Source of the DNA: Liopterus haemorrhoidalis
Taxonomy: Eukaryota; Arthropoda; Insecta; Coleoptera; Dytiscidae
Assembly: GCA_963971575.1 (NCBI GenBank)
Contig: OZ020611.1
Coordinates: forward strand, 3,224,001-3,288,000
Direction: 5' to 3'
Length of the DNA: 64,000 nucleotides
Position 1 is the first letter of the stretch, and each line of letters opens with the position of its first letter. The position numbers and the translations under genes were made by a program. Positions 42,531-53,935 of the stretch are shown one piece after another. The notes below the pieces were generated by a model. It worked only from the letters and a program-made list of their open reading frames with translations, was not told the origin of the DNA and did not search any database.

Positions 42531-44189
42531 CCAACATGTGGGGGCATTTCTAGGATCGGTCGAAACGTCAAGGTTGGATAAATGAATTTAATAATTTGAT
42601 TGTACTTCATGGTACTTACTTTGAAAAGCCCTCCACATACTGGATTCCAAGACTTGCGAGCGGTATCAAGTCTGAAAACCTAAAGGATCCGCCGGTTGGT
42701 TGCTTAGATTCTTTATGACAGGAATAAGGGTGTTTGAATTAAGGTCGGCATTTTAATTAATCTACGTTTAATGTTTAGTTAGAATCGAAGGATATTAATT
42801 ACATTAGAACTTACAATTTAATGCTGGCTGTAAAATCCCATGAGAGACACTCAAACACAAAACCTCACAATCACCGTATTCACCTCACAAGCCGCTAAAC
42901 ACCTCACATCACTCACGGTGTTTAACCCGTTAACGAGGTTCGTTTATTTCATTTAAACTGTCCTTAACACTTCTAGATTAATTCTGGTTTTCCCACTACA
43001 AACTACCGGGTTTCTCTACCAAAAATGCTTGGGAGGTTCGTCCATACACGGTTCCGGTTTACTCATGACTCCTTTTGTCTCTCACAAGATTTTTCCAGCT
43101 CTTTTCTTAAACTAATAATCTGATCTCTGACCCCATTTTTTTGTCGTTGTAAAAATAATTAGCTCTCCACATTAACAACATAACCCTTTTATAATCTTAT
43201 CTTTCTATGACCAATAAAATATAAACCCAAGTAATTAATTTTGACTCTAATTACTACGAGGTCCATATCACTGAAAATATATTGTCGCCTATCACCATCT
43301 ATATAAACATTTGACCATTGCTATTTGATCTAAACAATAACGTTCTTTCAAAGTAATCATATAATATACGACTGTAATTCACTTCGTATCTTTTTAACAC
43401 TTAACTAGAAAAATATGTGATAGCTCAACTGATCTTTGAGGATGTTTATCTTAAAATAGATTAGTTTTTATATTTGAATAATTTGAATATTTTTTAACTA
43501 ATTGAATAATTTTATTTTAAATAATAATGAAATTTTATTTCTGAAATTACCTCTCCCACAAACAACGCCTTACACCAAAAGGTAGAAAGGCTTAGGATTA
43601 AGTAGTAAGTAAGTTAATGTTATGATCGATTTTATCATCCTGAATTCTTTCATCCATTCTTTAGAATGTATTTGACACACAGCATTTTCCATTTAAAATT
43701 TCTTCTGTTAAATTATTAACATCCTGTATTGTGAAGATTATTATAATTATAACATGTAACCTCTGTAAACTGTTTCTGTTAACTGGCATATTTGGCAGTT
43801 GTGACAAGATACTCCGGTAAATAGAAATTCAAATTGAAGCATATTTCTCAGTTTACATGTATAATACCCTAAGATAAACATGTGAATAAAGCCGCATTAT
43901 TTATCCCTAATATCTCAAATTTCGGCAGATCTTCCTATTCAGCCCTTACTGTTATTATATTCTGAACATTTTATAATGTAAACATGAGTATCGCATCATT
44001 AAAATACATATACAAATACAACAATAAGTGCTTTTATGTGTACCCAGGTAAAATTTCTATATCTTAAAATCATAAACACGGTGTGAGGGGATGATGAGGG
44101 ATTACAGTGTAAGACGGGGGAGGTAAAGGGTTAAGTGGTATGGTTGTTTCACGGTTGTAAGTATTATGGCATTATATTAACCACTTTAG
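42531..44189. other. Unassigned non-coding region
   Basis: No ORF is supported. TTAACCCGTTAACG at about 42926 and AAAGGGTTAA at about 44126 could be the ends of a decayed TTAA-type element, but the match is short. Otherwise no structure was found in about 1.6 kb. Confidence 0.3.
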
Positions 44190-44490
44190 GAAATTCGAAC
44201 AACGTTCAATGAATGCTACACAAAGTGGGGTACAAATAATACTGGAATTAAGAAGAATAAGTAAAAAAATGTTTTTCTTGCTAAAGGCCAGTTTTACAGC
44301 ATTGTCGGAATTAAACTGTTTTCTATTAAAAAGTTGTCCAAATTGTGAAAGAAGTGGTAGTCAGTGGGGGCTAGGTCTGGTGAGTATGGAGGATGATGAA
44401 GAAGTACCAAGTTCCAATCTAAGCTGTTTTTTTTTAAGTTTTTGCATCATTTCGTCCAGTTGATTGCAGTATATATTTGCTGTGACCGAT
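44190..44490 (-). pseudogene. Mariner transposase C-terminal fragment
   Basis: Minus strand: SVTANIYCNQLDEMMQKL, then a deletion, then HPPYSPDLAPTDYHFFHNLD and NFL. The third catalytic block (Asp of APTD) is intact, but the HDN block expected before it is missing. It belongs to a mariner lineage different from the two copies at 39446 and 59840. Confidence 0.8.
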
Positions 44491-44787
44491 GAGCCATTTT
44501 TTTTTGTTTGGTTATTAAGTTACCTCTACGAAATTTGGCGAACCAATTTAATAATAAATACACTATTAATATTTCGCGCGGTCTGCGGTGCCGTAGTTCT
44601 ACGTAAGAACTCATACTTCATAATGGTGCGAATTTCCGACCGTTCCATTTTCAACAAAATTAATTTAAAAAAAAGTTTTTGATATTTTTTAGAGCATACA
44701 ATGATTTCTTTAAACAGGCGAGATGTATAAAAAAAAATTTTAAGCAAATTTCAAATAATAAGCTGTTAAAGTTGAAATTTAGCTAAT

Positions 44788-45668
44788 AAAGAGTTGAAAT
44801 TTGGCATGCTTATACAACTCTTTGACGCGCACATAGGAAAAATACCAAAACATCTAAAAAAACATATCCCCCTAAAAATATAAACAAATATGTGCTCATC
44901 GGAAAGCCCTTGGTACGTGGATTAACGACCAAAATTTTATTTTTGTAAAATAAATTATTTTGACTGGATTTTTGCCAAAATTGTGCAAAAAAAATTTTGT
45001 CCCACACCCTGTAGTCCAGATGGTTTAAAATAAAAATCTGAAAAAATAAGTAATGTACATTGGTGTGAACCGGAATAGTACAACAGGTATTTTTGATCAG
45101 ATTGTTTTTGGAAAATAACGCATTTTTTGTATTTTTAACTAAAATATGTTAAATATTTTATTCGCTATGTAACACAGTAGATAAGTAAGCGCTCGTAGCG
45201 TAGTGCGTTGTGTCGTCGCTTTGTAATTTGCAAACTAAAGTTCGATTCCTTTTAATTTTTCTGTTTTTTTTTGCATTTTTATTTTGTTTAAATTATTTTG
45301 TCAAAATTCTAGTTATATTTTGGTAAATATTGAATTTAATTTTTAAAAGCGTAAATTTAATAACCAGTGGGAAGTGTTGAAATTATTATTTAATTCTATG
45401 TTTGAATGTATACGAAATCAGAGGGCGGGGTTTATGATTTAAGCAACCAATGGAAGCCAAAGGCGCAAATTTCAAAATCTTAATGAACCTTGCTATATAA
45501 CAAAAAATAAATAAATCTAAATGGACATATTTAGAAACTTAAATAATGGTATTAGGCATTCGAATTAAAATTCATAAAAAAATATTTTGACATAAAATTT
45601 GTTTTGGCATCCTAAATAATCATCACCTTTGAAACCCTGAAATGTGTGAAAATTCACACTTCACATCA
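44788..45668 (+). repeat. tRNA-cored dispersed repeat, copy B (5'-truncated)
   Basis: Homologous to 27375-28302: GAGTTGAAATTTGGCATGCT, TTGTCCCACACCCTGTAG, TGTGAACCGGAATAGTACAA and the terminal hairpin GTGTGAAAATTCACAC. The tRNA-like core lies at about 45203-45257 (TAGCGTAGTGCG, GTTCGATTCC). The 5' 140 bases with the GTCT run are absent. Confidence 0.85.
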
Positions 45669-47060
45669 ATTATTGTATTACTCCACACAAACGTCATTGT
45701 CTCGAAGCCGGCGGTGTCTTGGAAAAACGAATGAAATTTATCGAAATAAATTCCATTGTTAACCATTTCATTACAACATATAAACAACACAGTCACAAAA
45801 CGATATTGACGTATTCTATGTAATTCACATGACGGCGACACTGCTCTGTCCATTTTCTTTTAAATTGCTATATGCAAATTATTGTGAATATTCATTTTAC
45901 AAGGAAAAATAAAAATAAAGATAAAAATCTCAAACAAATTCAAGCGAAAAATTTTTAAACTACCCTAAACAACTTGAGTTTATTTTCAATCTTTTCAAAT
46001 TCCGAAACTAAATATAAACCAAAATGTAGGAGAATTACTTTTCTATTCGATTGTGCAGAAGTCATTTCCGGGCAAGTCCCTTACCCCAGTCCGGAGTTAT
46101 ACGGTCTCTGGACCAATTCCGGGGTTGATATTCTGCAAACGAATCTTCCCTCTGATTCGAAACAACTTTGTCTCATTCCTGTAATTTTTAAGCCATTACT
46201 ACAACAATCAACTCGGAGAAAATCGAATGGTGACTGACACTCTGTTATACTGCAATCGCTTCAACGTGCTGGATTGGAAAGTTATTTTTTTGTAATCAGG
46301 AAAAGGAAATAAAATAAAAATTTATGTGAAGTGTGAATTTTAACACATTTCAGTGTTTCTTAGTTATATCTAATATGCATTGCATATACCCATATGCAAT
46401 GCATATTTATAAAAATTGTTTTGGAAGAGAAATGGATGCGAACATAACACGGTTGGACGGCCGACCATCCATGGTTAAACTGAAATGAAATAATGCTGTA
46501 GATATATAAACAGTGTAAAGTAAATATACCCGTTACGTGATGTATTAAATTTTGTTCGAGCGTCAATTAAATATTTAATAGAACAGTTAGTTTCAACGTA
46601 TCACGTAAAACAAACAATACGGACATGATATAATGCCGAATATAATGTCATAACATTCAGCCAGAATCAATTTATGATTTCACTCACATGTGAAATATCA
46701 TTGTTAAATATCATTATTTCAAATTTTCAAAAATATATTACCACAAAAAATAATATTGAGCTTTCATTTAATAACATACATGAAATTTTAAAAAATATCA
46801 TTGCTTCAAAAAATATATAAGAGGTGTTTCTGAAAAAAATCGTACCTCGTGCTGTAGCAGGAGCTATAGAGTTAATTTTGATCGACAACGATGATTTTCC
46901 ATTCAAATTACTTCCATTTGGAAGCCACAACCTACATCCAGCAACCTTTCCAGTTCTAAAATCACTGCTTTAAGGCGGCGCACAACCCTATAGTCCTCAA
47001 TAGTTTCTTATACAAAACTAATAATCGGAAATAAAATTAATAACAATCTTTATATCAAAA
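45669..47060. other. Unassigned region with an inverted solo end of the dispersed repeat
   Basis: At 46324-46352 the hairpin end of the dispersed repeat occurs in inverse orientation (ATGTGAAGTGTGAATTTT...). No convincing gene: the open frames at 45974-46237 and 45623-45853 have no recognisable domain. Confidence 0.4.
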
Positions 47061-47065
47061 TTTGC

Positions 47066-48285
47066 AGCGAATTTTTATCTATCTAATAGGTGATGCATTT
47101 TCCACTCCGAAACTGTCCTCAGCGGAATTCCTCAGGGCTCTGTCGTCGGTCCTCTGTTATTTCTTATATATGTTGCTGATCTTTCATCAATCATTACGTC
47201 TCCACATGCGATGTTTGCCGATGATACTAAATTATTTAATAATGCTGTAACTAATCAACAAGCAATACAGATCGACCTTGACGAGATCTTCCGTTGGCCT
47301 ACAAAGTGGTTAATCCCACTCAATGTTAACAAGACCAGCGTGTTACACATGGGCTCCAATAACCCACAACACCTCTACCTGCTTAACGGGATTCCGTTAA
47401 AGAAAATTGATTCTCAGGTTGACTTGGGAATCATTATTACATCAAACTTGTCTTGGTCCCAACAAGCTCTAGAATGTGCACGAAAAGCCAATTTTATGCT
47501 TTATGTCATTAATAAGTCCTTTTCGAGACCATCACCCTCACTGGCGCTAAAGTTATTCACCACCTATATTAGACCAATTCTTGAGTTCAGTATTGCTGTG
47601 TGGTCTCCGTGGCTAATTAAGGACATTAATTTATTGGAGCGCGTGCAACGAAGAGCCAACAAGATGTCTCCTCAAATTAAAAATTTGCCCTATGAAGAAC
47701 GTCTTCAAATTTTAAATCTTACGCCTCTTTCTGACCGTCTACTTCGAGGTGACTTAATAGTGGCGTTTCGTGTCTTAACGGGGAATTATAATTGTGATTT
47801 GTCGAATCTATTTGTGTTAAGTGCGAATATGGGATTACGAGGTCACATTCTTAAGCTTAAACATGAAAAATATCGAAAGAAAGTGCAGGAAAGTTTTTTG
47901 TCTAATCGTGTCTTCGATATTTTGAATAGTCTGCCTAGCTCTGTTGTCAGTTCCAACAGTGTGAATATTTTTAAGAATAATCTAGATAGTTATTTCAATA
48001 GTATATAGTATATGTTTATTATTTGGATATTACATTTTATTCTGTTTATATTATTTCGTAATTCATTATTGTTATAATAATATGTATTATTATTTTGTTT
48101 TCGATCCTTTTGTAATAGTATATAGTTTAAGTTTGATTTAATATTAGTTACATTTTGTTACATTTTATGTCCGCTCTTTTTGTAACACCGATGTATAAAT
48201 GAATGTACTTGTATCGAAGCTCTACAAGCCTTTGGCTTCTGCTTCATGGAATAAGTAAATAATAAAAAAATAATAAATATTTTTA
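47066..48285 (+). pseudogene. CR1-like non-LTR retrotransposon, 5'-truncated
   Basis: Coding begins within the reverse transcriptase: SGIPQGSVVGPLLFLIYVAD then HAMFADDTKLFNN (FADD intact) in one frame from 47211 to a stop at 48006-48008. Downstream: VNKTSVLHMGSNNPQHLY, TTYIRPILEFSIAVWSPWLI, LERVQRRANKMSPQI and YEERLQILNLTPLSDRLLRG, the C-terminal order of CR1-like elements. A frameshift lies at about 47110-47210. The 3' UTR ends near 48285 with an ATAATAA-type tail. The C-terminal 265 codons are unbroken, so this is one of the younger copies here. Confidence 0.88.
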
Positions 48286-48939
48286 ATTGTAGAAAAAACT
48301 GTTAGGTAGTTGTAAATAAGCAAATTGCATTATAGACGCCATCTTGTAAACCAATAGACGCATATTTGCGTACGATGCGGCAAATTGTACCTAAAGCTTC
48401 ATTCTACAAATATGATTGTAGCTATTTTGTTGTATTGTGAAAATTACTTATAGTTATTGTACTTGGTAATCTATTTTTGCCGCTCTCTTGAATTTGCCGC
48501 GGTTTTCAAAATTGGTGTTACGGGTAAAAATGATTTATTTTTCGTGAAGAATTCGTGTATCAAGTGGCATTTTATTATCTTTAAGTATAATATTTTTCGA
48601 CGAAGGCTCTAAACTATAAGTAATCAAGGCGAAAAAAAATTGACGTATTATTTGAACATTTCTACACCAAACTATATAAATATAAAAGTTATTCGAAACC
48701 CACAAATAGATTTAAAAAATTACAGAACAATATCGCTGATGTCTATTTTTAAGTTATTGAGCGATAATATTTTTACTATAAATGTTTCTACAATTAAAAC
48801 TATTATATTAGATAGATACAAATTCGGTACAAAACTTGATGTATAGGGTGATACTAATTTTATTTCAGACTGTTAGTTTTGTAAAAGAAACTAGTAACCT
48901 CCGGGGGTTATACGCAGCCTTGAGCCAGCTTTCAGAAAA
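48286..48939. other. AT-rich stretch with a possible reverse transcriptase relic
   Basis: A 68-codon frame (48640-48846) contains DLKNYRTISLMSIFKLLSDN, reminiscent of the NYRPISLLSxxYKLF block of reverse transcriptases. Nothing else is recognisable; support is weak. Confidence 0.35.
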
Positions 48940-49264
48940 TTTATTTATTTATTTATTTAACCAGTAACTATATAGATTTGTACAGTATTGCACAGATCCA
49001 GTTACATAGTACTGGGAAAAAAATACAATACAATTATAATAACAATGATATAGAAATACTAATAATATAGAAGAATAAAACACAATATAAGCAAAAATAA
49101 AATAAAATAGAATATAACTAGTCTAATTTATTTTTATATTAACAAACTTTCTATAATTGTCGTAAAAGATATCTACATCTTTATTAGACTTGCTTGTTTA
49201 CTAAACTGAGCATTTTGTTTAGTGGTGACATAGATTCTGAAATTTTGAAAAAGTAATCATTTTT

Positions 49265-49877
49265 ACCGACCGCCAACATATATAAGGGTGGTATTGTGAT
49301 CATATCGATTTTGACATTTCGAGATTTCGCTGTATCTCCACAAATTGAAGTCCCTACATAACGCTGTCTGTCTGTCCGTCCGTCCGTCCGTCTGTCTGTC
49401 TGTCTGTCTTTCCGTCTGTCCAACCGTCCGTCTGTCTGTGTACACGTGTGGAGAAAATTCGGCCGAAAGGATTTTTCTGAAAATTCATATTTAAGCTTCT
49501 GACATCAATAGCACGAGTTGATCGACTTTTGGTAAAAATCGGTTGACTAAAAATGGGAGTTTACTCGTGTCGATTTTAAAATTTTTGCTAATATTTCACA
49601 ACAGAAAAATATTTAGAAAAAATTTATTTAACAAAAGTTGCTATAAAATCAATAACTAACAACTTTTATTTGAGATATTATTTGATGAAATGAAAAATTT
49701 TTCAAAAATTTTTCAGGTCTCAATTTTTTCATACTTATATGATGTAACGTTTTCATGGTCATGATAAATAATATCTCTGTTAGAAAATATTGGGCCAAGT
49801 TATTTCTACTCTGCTGCTAGAATGTATTTTATACAAGTACTTTGTGATGGCGGTCGGTCCTGTGGTGGCCACAGCTG
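49265..49877 (+). mobile_element. GACAGACA-family repeat, copy 2, with 6-bp target duplication
   Basis: A 613-bp unit from ACCGACCGCCAACATATATA to GGTGGCCACAGCTG, flanked by ATTTTT (49259-49264 and 49878-49883). It interrupts the retrotransposon above. It contains a CTGT/CCGT microsatellite (about 49365-49440), an inverted ACCGACCGCCA near each end and a CTGTGG-TGG-CCACAG hairpin at the right end. No ORF with a known domain. Uninterrupted counterpart of 19161-21232. Confidence 0.85.
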
Positions 49878-50254
49878 ATTTTTAATTCTCAATCTTATGT
49901 CAGGGACTCGATTATTTAAATCTTGAAGAAGTTATGGGGTTTATTATTAAATAATTTAAACGCGAAATTCAAAGTGTGGATGTCGCGTCTCAATTCTAAT
50001 GTTTGAAATTTCTTGTTATTATTGAGAGCTAGGTTTTTTAACTGGTTTGCATAAGAGATTCGAAAAGGATATGTTCCGGTTAGTTTCAGAGTCAGGTTTC
50101 TAATAAATCTTTTTTGTACTTTTGTCTTTTTGATTTTTGTGGGACATTGTTTTTGGCCTCCAGATTATATTCGCATACTCTAATTTAGGTCGAACTAGTA
50201 CACAGTAACCAAGTAACCAAGTTGTAGATATCTTAAAACTACCATTGTTTCTTA

Positions 50255-50602
50255 AGGCCTTATCACACTAGAACGCTATCCAAGTCTTATTTTTGTAGTT
50301 TTTTTTCAGGATCCAAGTCTTCAGGTCTTGACATATCACACGGTATTTGAATACCCATGCGTTTACACATCGTGAAATTATGACAGTTGACAGTTATATT
50401 TTGACATAAACAAAAGACAAAGACGCGTCAGCTGTAAGACCTGGGTAAAAAGATCGAGAAATTGTATCCTGTTTCATTTGCCTGGTCTTCAAAACCTAGG
50501 TTTTTTCTTCATACTATCACACGCACAAGACTTCGATTCGAATGCAAAGACTTTAATTTTCCAAGTTAAGACTTGAATAATAACTCTAGTGTGATAAGGC
50601 TT
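50255..50602. mobile_element. Harbinger-like MITE with TTA target duplication
   Basis: Inverted ends ARGCCTTATCACACTAGA enclose 348 bp; TTA is present on both sides (50252-50254, 50603-50605). No ORF. Setting it aside with one TTA joins TLGFIL to RNNGSF in the retrotransposon frame. TTA duplications are typical of PIF/Harbinger. Confidence 0.85.
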
Positions 50603-50770
50603 TTAGTATAAATCCTAAAGTTTTAAGGGCACTATTCACTATACTGTCTATATGTGGTCACTAAAATTAAAATCGTGTCTAAATAGTACAGCTAAATCTT
50701 TCACTTTACTATCTTTTTTTTTAATGTCTTTGAATTTATTCAAAGACATACGTTATGTTTTTTTTTCTCA

Positions 50771-51099
50771 GCCTACTCGGTCGTTTTTTTTTTTTTGTTT
50801 GAATGGCACGTTATATTGTCACATAGGTAATCCTAGATCAGGATTACGACATCTAGACATTGTAACGGTCAGCTGTCTGATTAAAAAACTATTTGTCAGC
50901 GTCTGACGCATGTGGTCTGATTACGAAATGCATACGCCGTACTTTTCGTAATGAGGAAATATTTGTCATGACGAATGGATATTGGAACTGGGTTAACATT
51001 CGGTTACAAAAGGATGGATGTCACAGAATATGAAAGCAGTGGAACATAACCAACTCCTCTGTACGTATTAGTCCACAAGGTGACGACCAAGACACTGAC
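50771..51099. other. Non-coding
   Basis: A short hairpin AATCCTAGATCAGGATT occurs at about 50829; nothing else was recognised. Confidence 0.4.
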
Positions 51100-51270
51100 G
51101 TCAGATACTTGTACCGAGGGTGAAGCCAAGCAAGTAGTCACCATGTGAGTGGAAGAAGACTTCTCCAGGCTCCTCGACTCCCGGATGGGTAGCCCCCGCC
51201 TCGGAGATAGGTCCAAGCCGATCCTGGCCAACACGGGGTGGACCGAAGACTTCCCCAACTCCATAGACCA
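51100..51270 (+). other. GC-rich coding-like block, identity unknown
   Basis: In an AT-rich setting this block has a plus-strand frame with strong C/G preference at third codon positions: TCTEGEAKQVVTM, TGA, then VEEDFSRLLDSRMGSPRLGD and KPILANTGWTEDFPNSIDQF. GTGAGT at about 51145 could be a donor, or the TGA a disabling mutation. The opposite strand is also open for about 96 codons, so the coding strand is not certain. Third-position bias like that of the tetraspanin exon suggests a host exon or processed fragment. No family is recognised. Confidence 0.35.
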
Positions 51271-51414
51271 ATTCAAACATTATATTGTAAATTTGATAAA
51301 TGTTTAATAAATTTGCTATATTGAAACCAGGAGTTGTGTCAATCAAACCACCTACGTGACAATATTTGTAAGTATTGCATGATACAACCATTTATTTTAG
51401 CGGAATTAAATCAT

Positions 51415-51565
51415 AATATGAGAATAGTATATTATGTTACTAGGAGTAGAACGCGCTCTTTTTTGTGCTGAGCTCAAATGTTGCTGCCGAGGCACAGCCG
51501 AGGCTTGCATATTGAGCGAAGCACAAAAAAGGCGTTCTACTCCGAGTGACATATACTATTTTTTC
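51415..51565. repeat. Foldback hairpin of about 150 bp
   Basis: AATAGTATATTATGTTACTA then GGAGTAGAACGCGC on the left pairs with the inverse of GGCGTTCTACTCC...TATACTATT on the right, with GCACAAAAAAG arms inside. Stem about 65 bases, imperfect. It lies just upstream of the hAT element at 51611. Confidence 0.75.
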
Positions 51566-51610
51566 TTCAAGCGTATGTATTAAAAATTTGCAACCATAAA
51601 TACTTATGAC

Positions 51611-52728
51611 TAGAGCCCTGCAAAACCGCGGGTATCCGCGGATTATCCGCGGATATCCGCAACTTTTTTGCGGATGCGGATAAATTATCATTTAAACCAT
51701 GCGGATGCGGATCGGATGCGGATTAAATGTCATATCCGCTTATCCGCAATATCCGCGAGAACATTAAATCTTCGGTTACTTTCGGAGAAACAAGCAATTG
51801 TGTTCTGACTACGCAGTCCTCGGTTATTTTCGGTTGTCTGTATATACATGATATTTTGTAGCATTCAATCTCACTTTATGTTATTTTTATTAAGACAATT
51901 GTCCATGATCAAGACTGAGTTGAGACAATCAACTAAACTTTCTTTTTATTATTGAATATATTATAGAAAATAATATTTTGGACAAAAGTTTCCTGGTCCA
52001 CTTTCGACGTAATTCTTCCTACCTCTGCTCTAATTCTGGCTTTTAAATCTGATAAAGGTTTTTTTTTTTACATAAAACTGATTAGTAAGTTTTATTTAAA
52101 TACCAAAAATTACCTACATAATTTTTTCTCGAAAATTTTATTATGTAACCTGCCAATTTTTTTATACTACCCGAAGTAAAAAGTCTTGCAGATCCCAAAA
52201 ATTTGAAAAATGACACATGTTGCTATTTGAAAAAGTTGCAACGCCTAACTCATGCGCGAAATGGCGTAAGAGAATTACTTGATCCTAAAAATATGAAGCA
52301 CCTTCTAACAAGTAACTTTTCTGATATTTTTTTTAAATTCAATATTAAAAAAAGCAGCACGCCACTTACTCCCTACGAAAAAGAACGCTTAGGCCCCCCA
52401 AAATTGTTATCTCTCTCTAGATTTAAATAAGTTATTAGCGCATCTAGGCCTTAAAACTTTTGGGGTCCCTTAGGTTAGGTTAGTAATAAATAAGCTGGTA
52501 AATCCAAAAATTTTCATTAGCGTTTTAGAGCAGAGATTACCTAAACAGGCGAAATATGTTAGTTCTTTCCAAACTGACAGCAAAACCTGTAGTGCGGATA
52601 GTGCGGATATTTTTGCGGATGCGGATTTGTTATTTACAAAAGCTGCGGATGCGGATCGGATGCGGATCATGGATGTGCGGATGCGGATCGGATGCGGATA
52701 CAGAAAAGCTTATCTGCGCAGGGCTCTA
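51611..52728. mobile_element. Non-autonomous hAT element with GCGGAT subterminal repeats
   Basis: Ends TAGAGCCCTGC inverted; flanks CTTATGAC (51603-51610) and TTTATGAC (52729-52736), an 8-bp duplication with one mismatch. Both subterminal regions are packed with GCGGAT repeats (e.g. GCGGATGCGGATCGGATGCG), which could be transposase-binding sites. The 75-codon frame at 52203-52430 has no recognised domain. Confidence 0.88.
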
Positions 52729-52736
52729 TTTATGAC

Positions 52737-53935
52737 TTATAGTTTCAGATGCTATTGCTGCTAATTCCGGCGGTGTACATTGAATTGGTTGAGACATTTT
52801 TTAATTTTTGATCTCTATATTATGTATTTTGTAACTAATCACAGAATAATCATAAAGTAACTCACTAATAACGTAATTAATTTCTGAATTCACTACAAAC
52901 CACGCTACAAACATATTAAATTGACAGATGTTTTGTTTATGGTGACTGCTGCCATCAGTGTCATCTGTTGATAACTATTTGAACTATTTACTAGTATAAA
53001 AATGTTCACATTTTGTTACTAGTAAAAAAATCATTTCTACCGAATGTATTGAACAATGTAATGTTAGCATTATAATCCGCTTGAAGAAAAAAAAATATTA
53101 ATTTCGTACAACTTTACTTTAGATGTTTTAGTACCTAAACAATTCTTAGAGAATTGTGTTCCCTAGAGAATAATCGATTACTTAAATTCAGAAAACATAA
53201 CATGAAAATTAATTTCAAAATCTTTTGTAGAAAATAGATCAATAATTCTTTTGCACCTGACAATGTTATGTCTGAAGATATTGTATATGCTACACACAAG
53301 AGATTTCAAATAAACAATATCAAAAGACATCGTATGAAATCGTTTTGCTGATATGACAAGAGTAAAATTCCCCTTTTACCAACGTAAGAAAACAAAAATA
53401 TGTAAAATGGCCATTAGAGTCATAGAATGGCAGCAGTGCGTGATAGTGAGTGTGCCATATGTAAAACAACCGTTTATTATGTGGGCGTCTGCAGGGGTGA
53501 CAACATATCAACATGTAAATTATGCCCGAGTTCGGAATCCAGCCGGATCCAGACGGATACGGCGGATTGAGGTGGAGAGACGAAGAACCGGAGAGAACAG
53601 TCCGTGCGGAAGAAAAGGAACGCAAGATGAATGACTTGAAAGAAGTACGCTATGAGAAAATACAGCAGATGAGGAGGATCTGCTTTATAAGAATCTACAG
53701 AAAAGAAAATCTTTAAAATATACTAAAGGGAAGTCGTGATGAAATAACATGTGGACAGCTTCTGACTTTTAGGTTAAACGCTGATGGAGAAATGACATTT
53801 CAGAAATTCTATATTTTCTAGAGATGATGAGTATAAGAATACTGTTTATAATATATACCGGGTGTAACACGAAATGTGGGACATAAGTATTTAACATGAA
53901 ATGTTGTTTTTTTCTTGCGCAAAAGTGCCAATATC
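52737..53935. other. No supported gene
   Basis: Open frames at 53353-53716 are Arg/Glu-rich without a known domain. TACTAGTATAAAAATG and TTACTAGTAAAAAAATC occur around 52990-53030, and CCGCTTGAAGAAAA at about 53078 echoes the sequence at 51557 in inverse, hinting that 51415-53090 was once one larger unit. Confidence 0.35.

Larger units (their letters stand above)
48940..50770 (-). pseudogene. Non-LTR retrotransposon 3' part, split by a repeat and a MITE
   Basis: Minus-strand pieces: VKDLAVLFRHDFNFSDHI, then SALKTLGFIL before the MITE; RNNGSFKISTTWLLGYCVLV, RPKLEYANIIW and, after a frameshift, RFIRNLTLKLTGTYPFRISY and LRRDIHTLNFAFKLF before the second insertion; ISESMSPLNKMLSLVNKQV after it. 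The 3' UTR ends ATATAGTTACTGG with a TAAA run at about 48940-48960. Frame is maintained across the MITE. Reverse transcriptase palm motifs are missing, so it is 5'-truncated near 50770. Confidence 0.85.

Noticed and set aside
42926..44133. Possible piggyBac-like element between TTAACCCGTTAACG and AAAGGGTTAA
   Set aside because: Terminal similarity is only about 8 of 10 bases with no longer inverted repeat and no host frame to confirm an empty site.
45974..46237. 87-codon ORF with locally higher GC
   Set aside because: No recognisable domain, no splice or start context, and no coding bias strong enough to call a gene.
52469..52484. TTAGG repeats resembling arthropod telomere sequence
   Set aside because: Only two and a half units, within a hAT element; not evidence of telomeric DNA.
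53353..53716. Overlapping ORFs rich in Arg and Glu
   Set aside because: No conserved motif; overlapping frames in all directions suggest chance openness.
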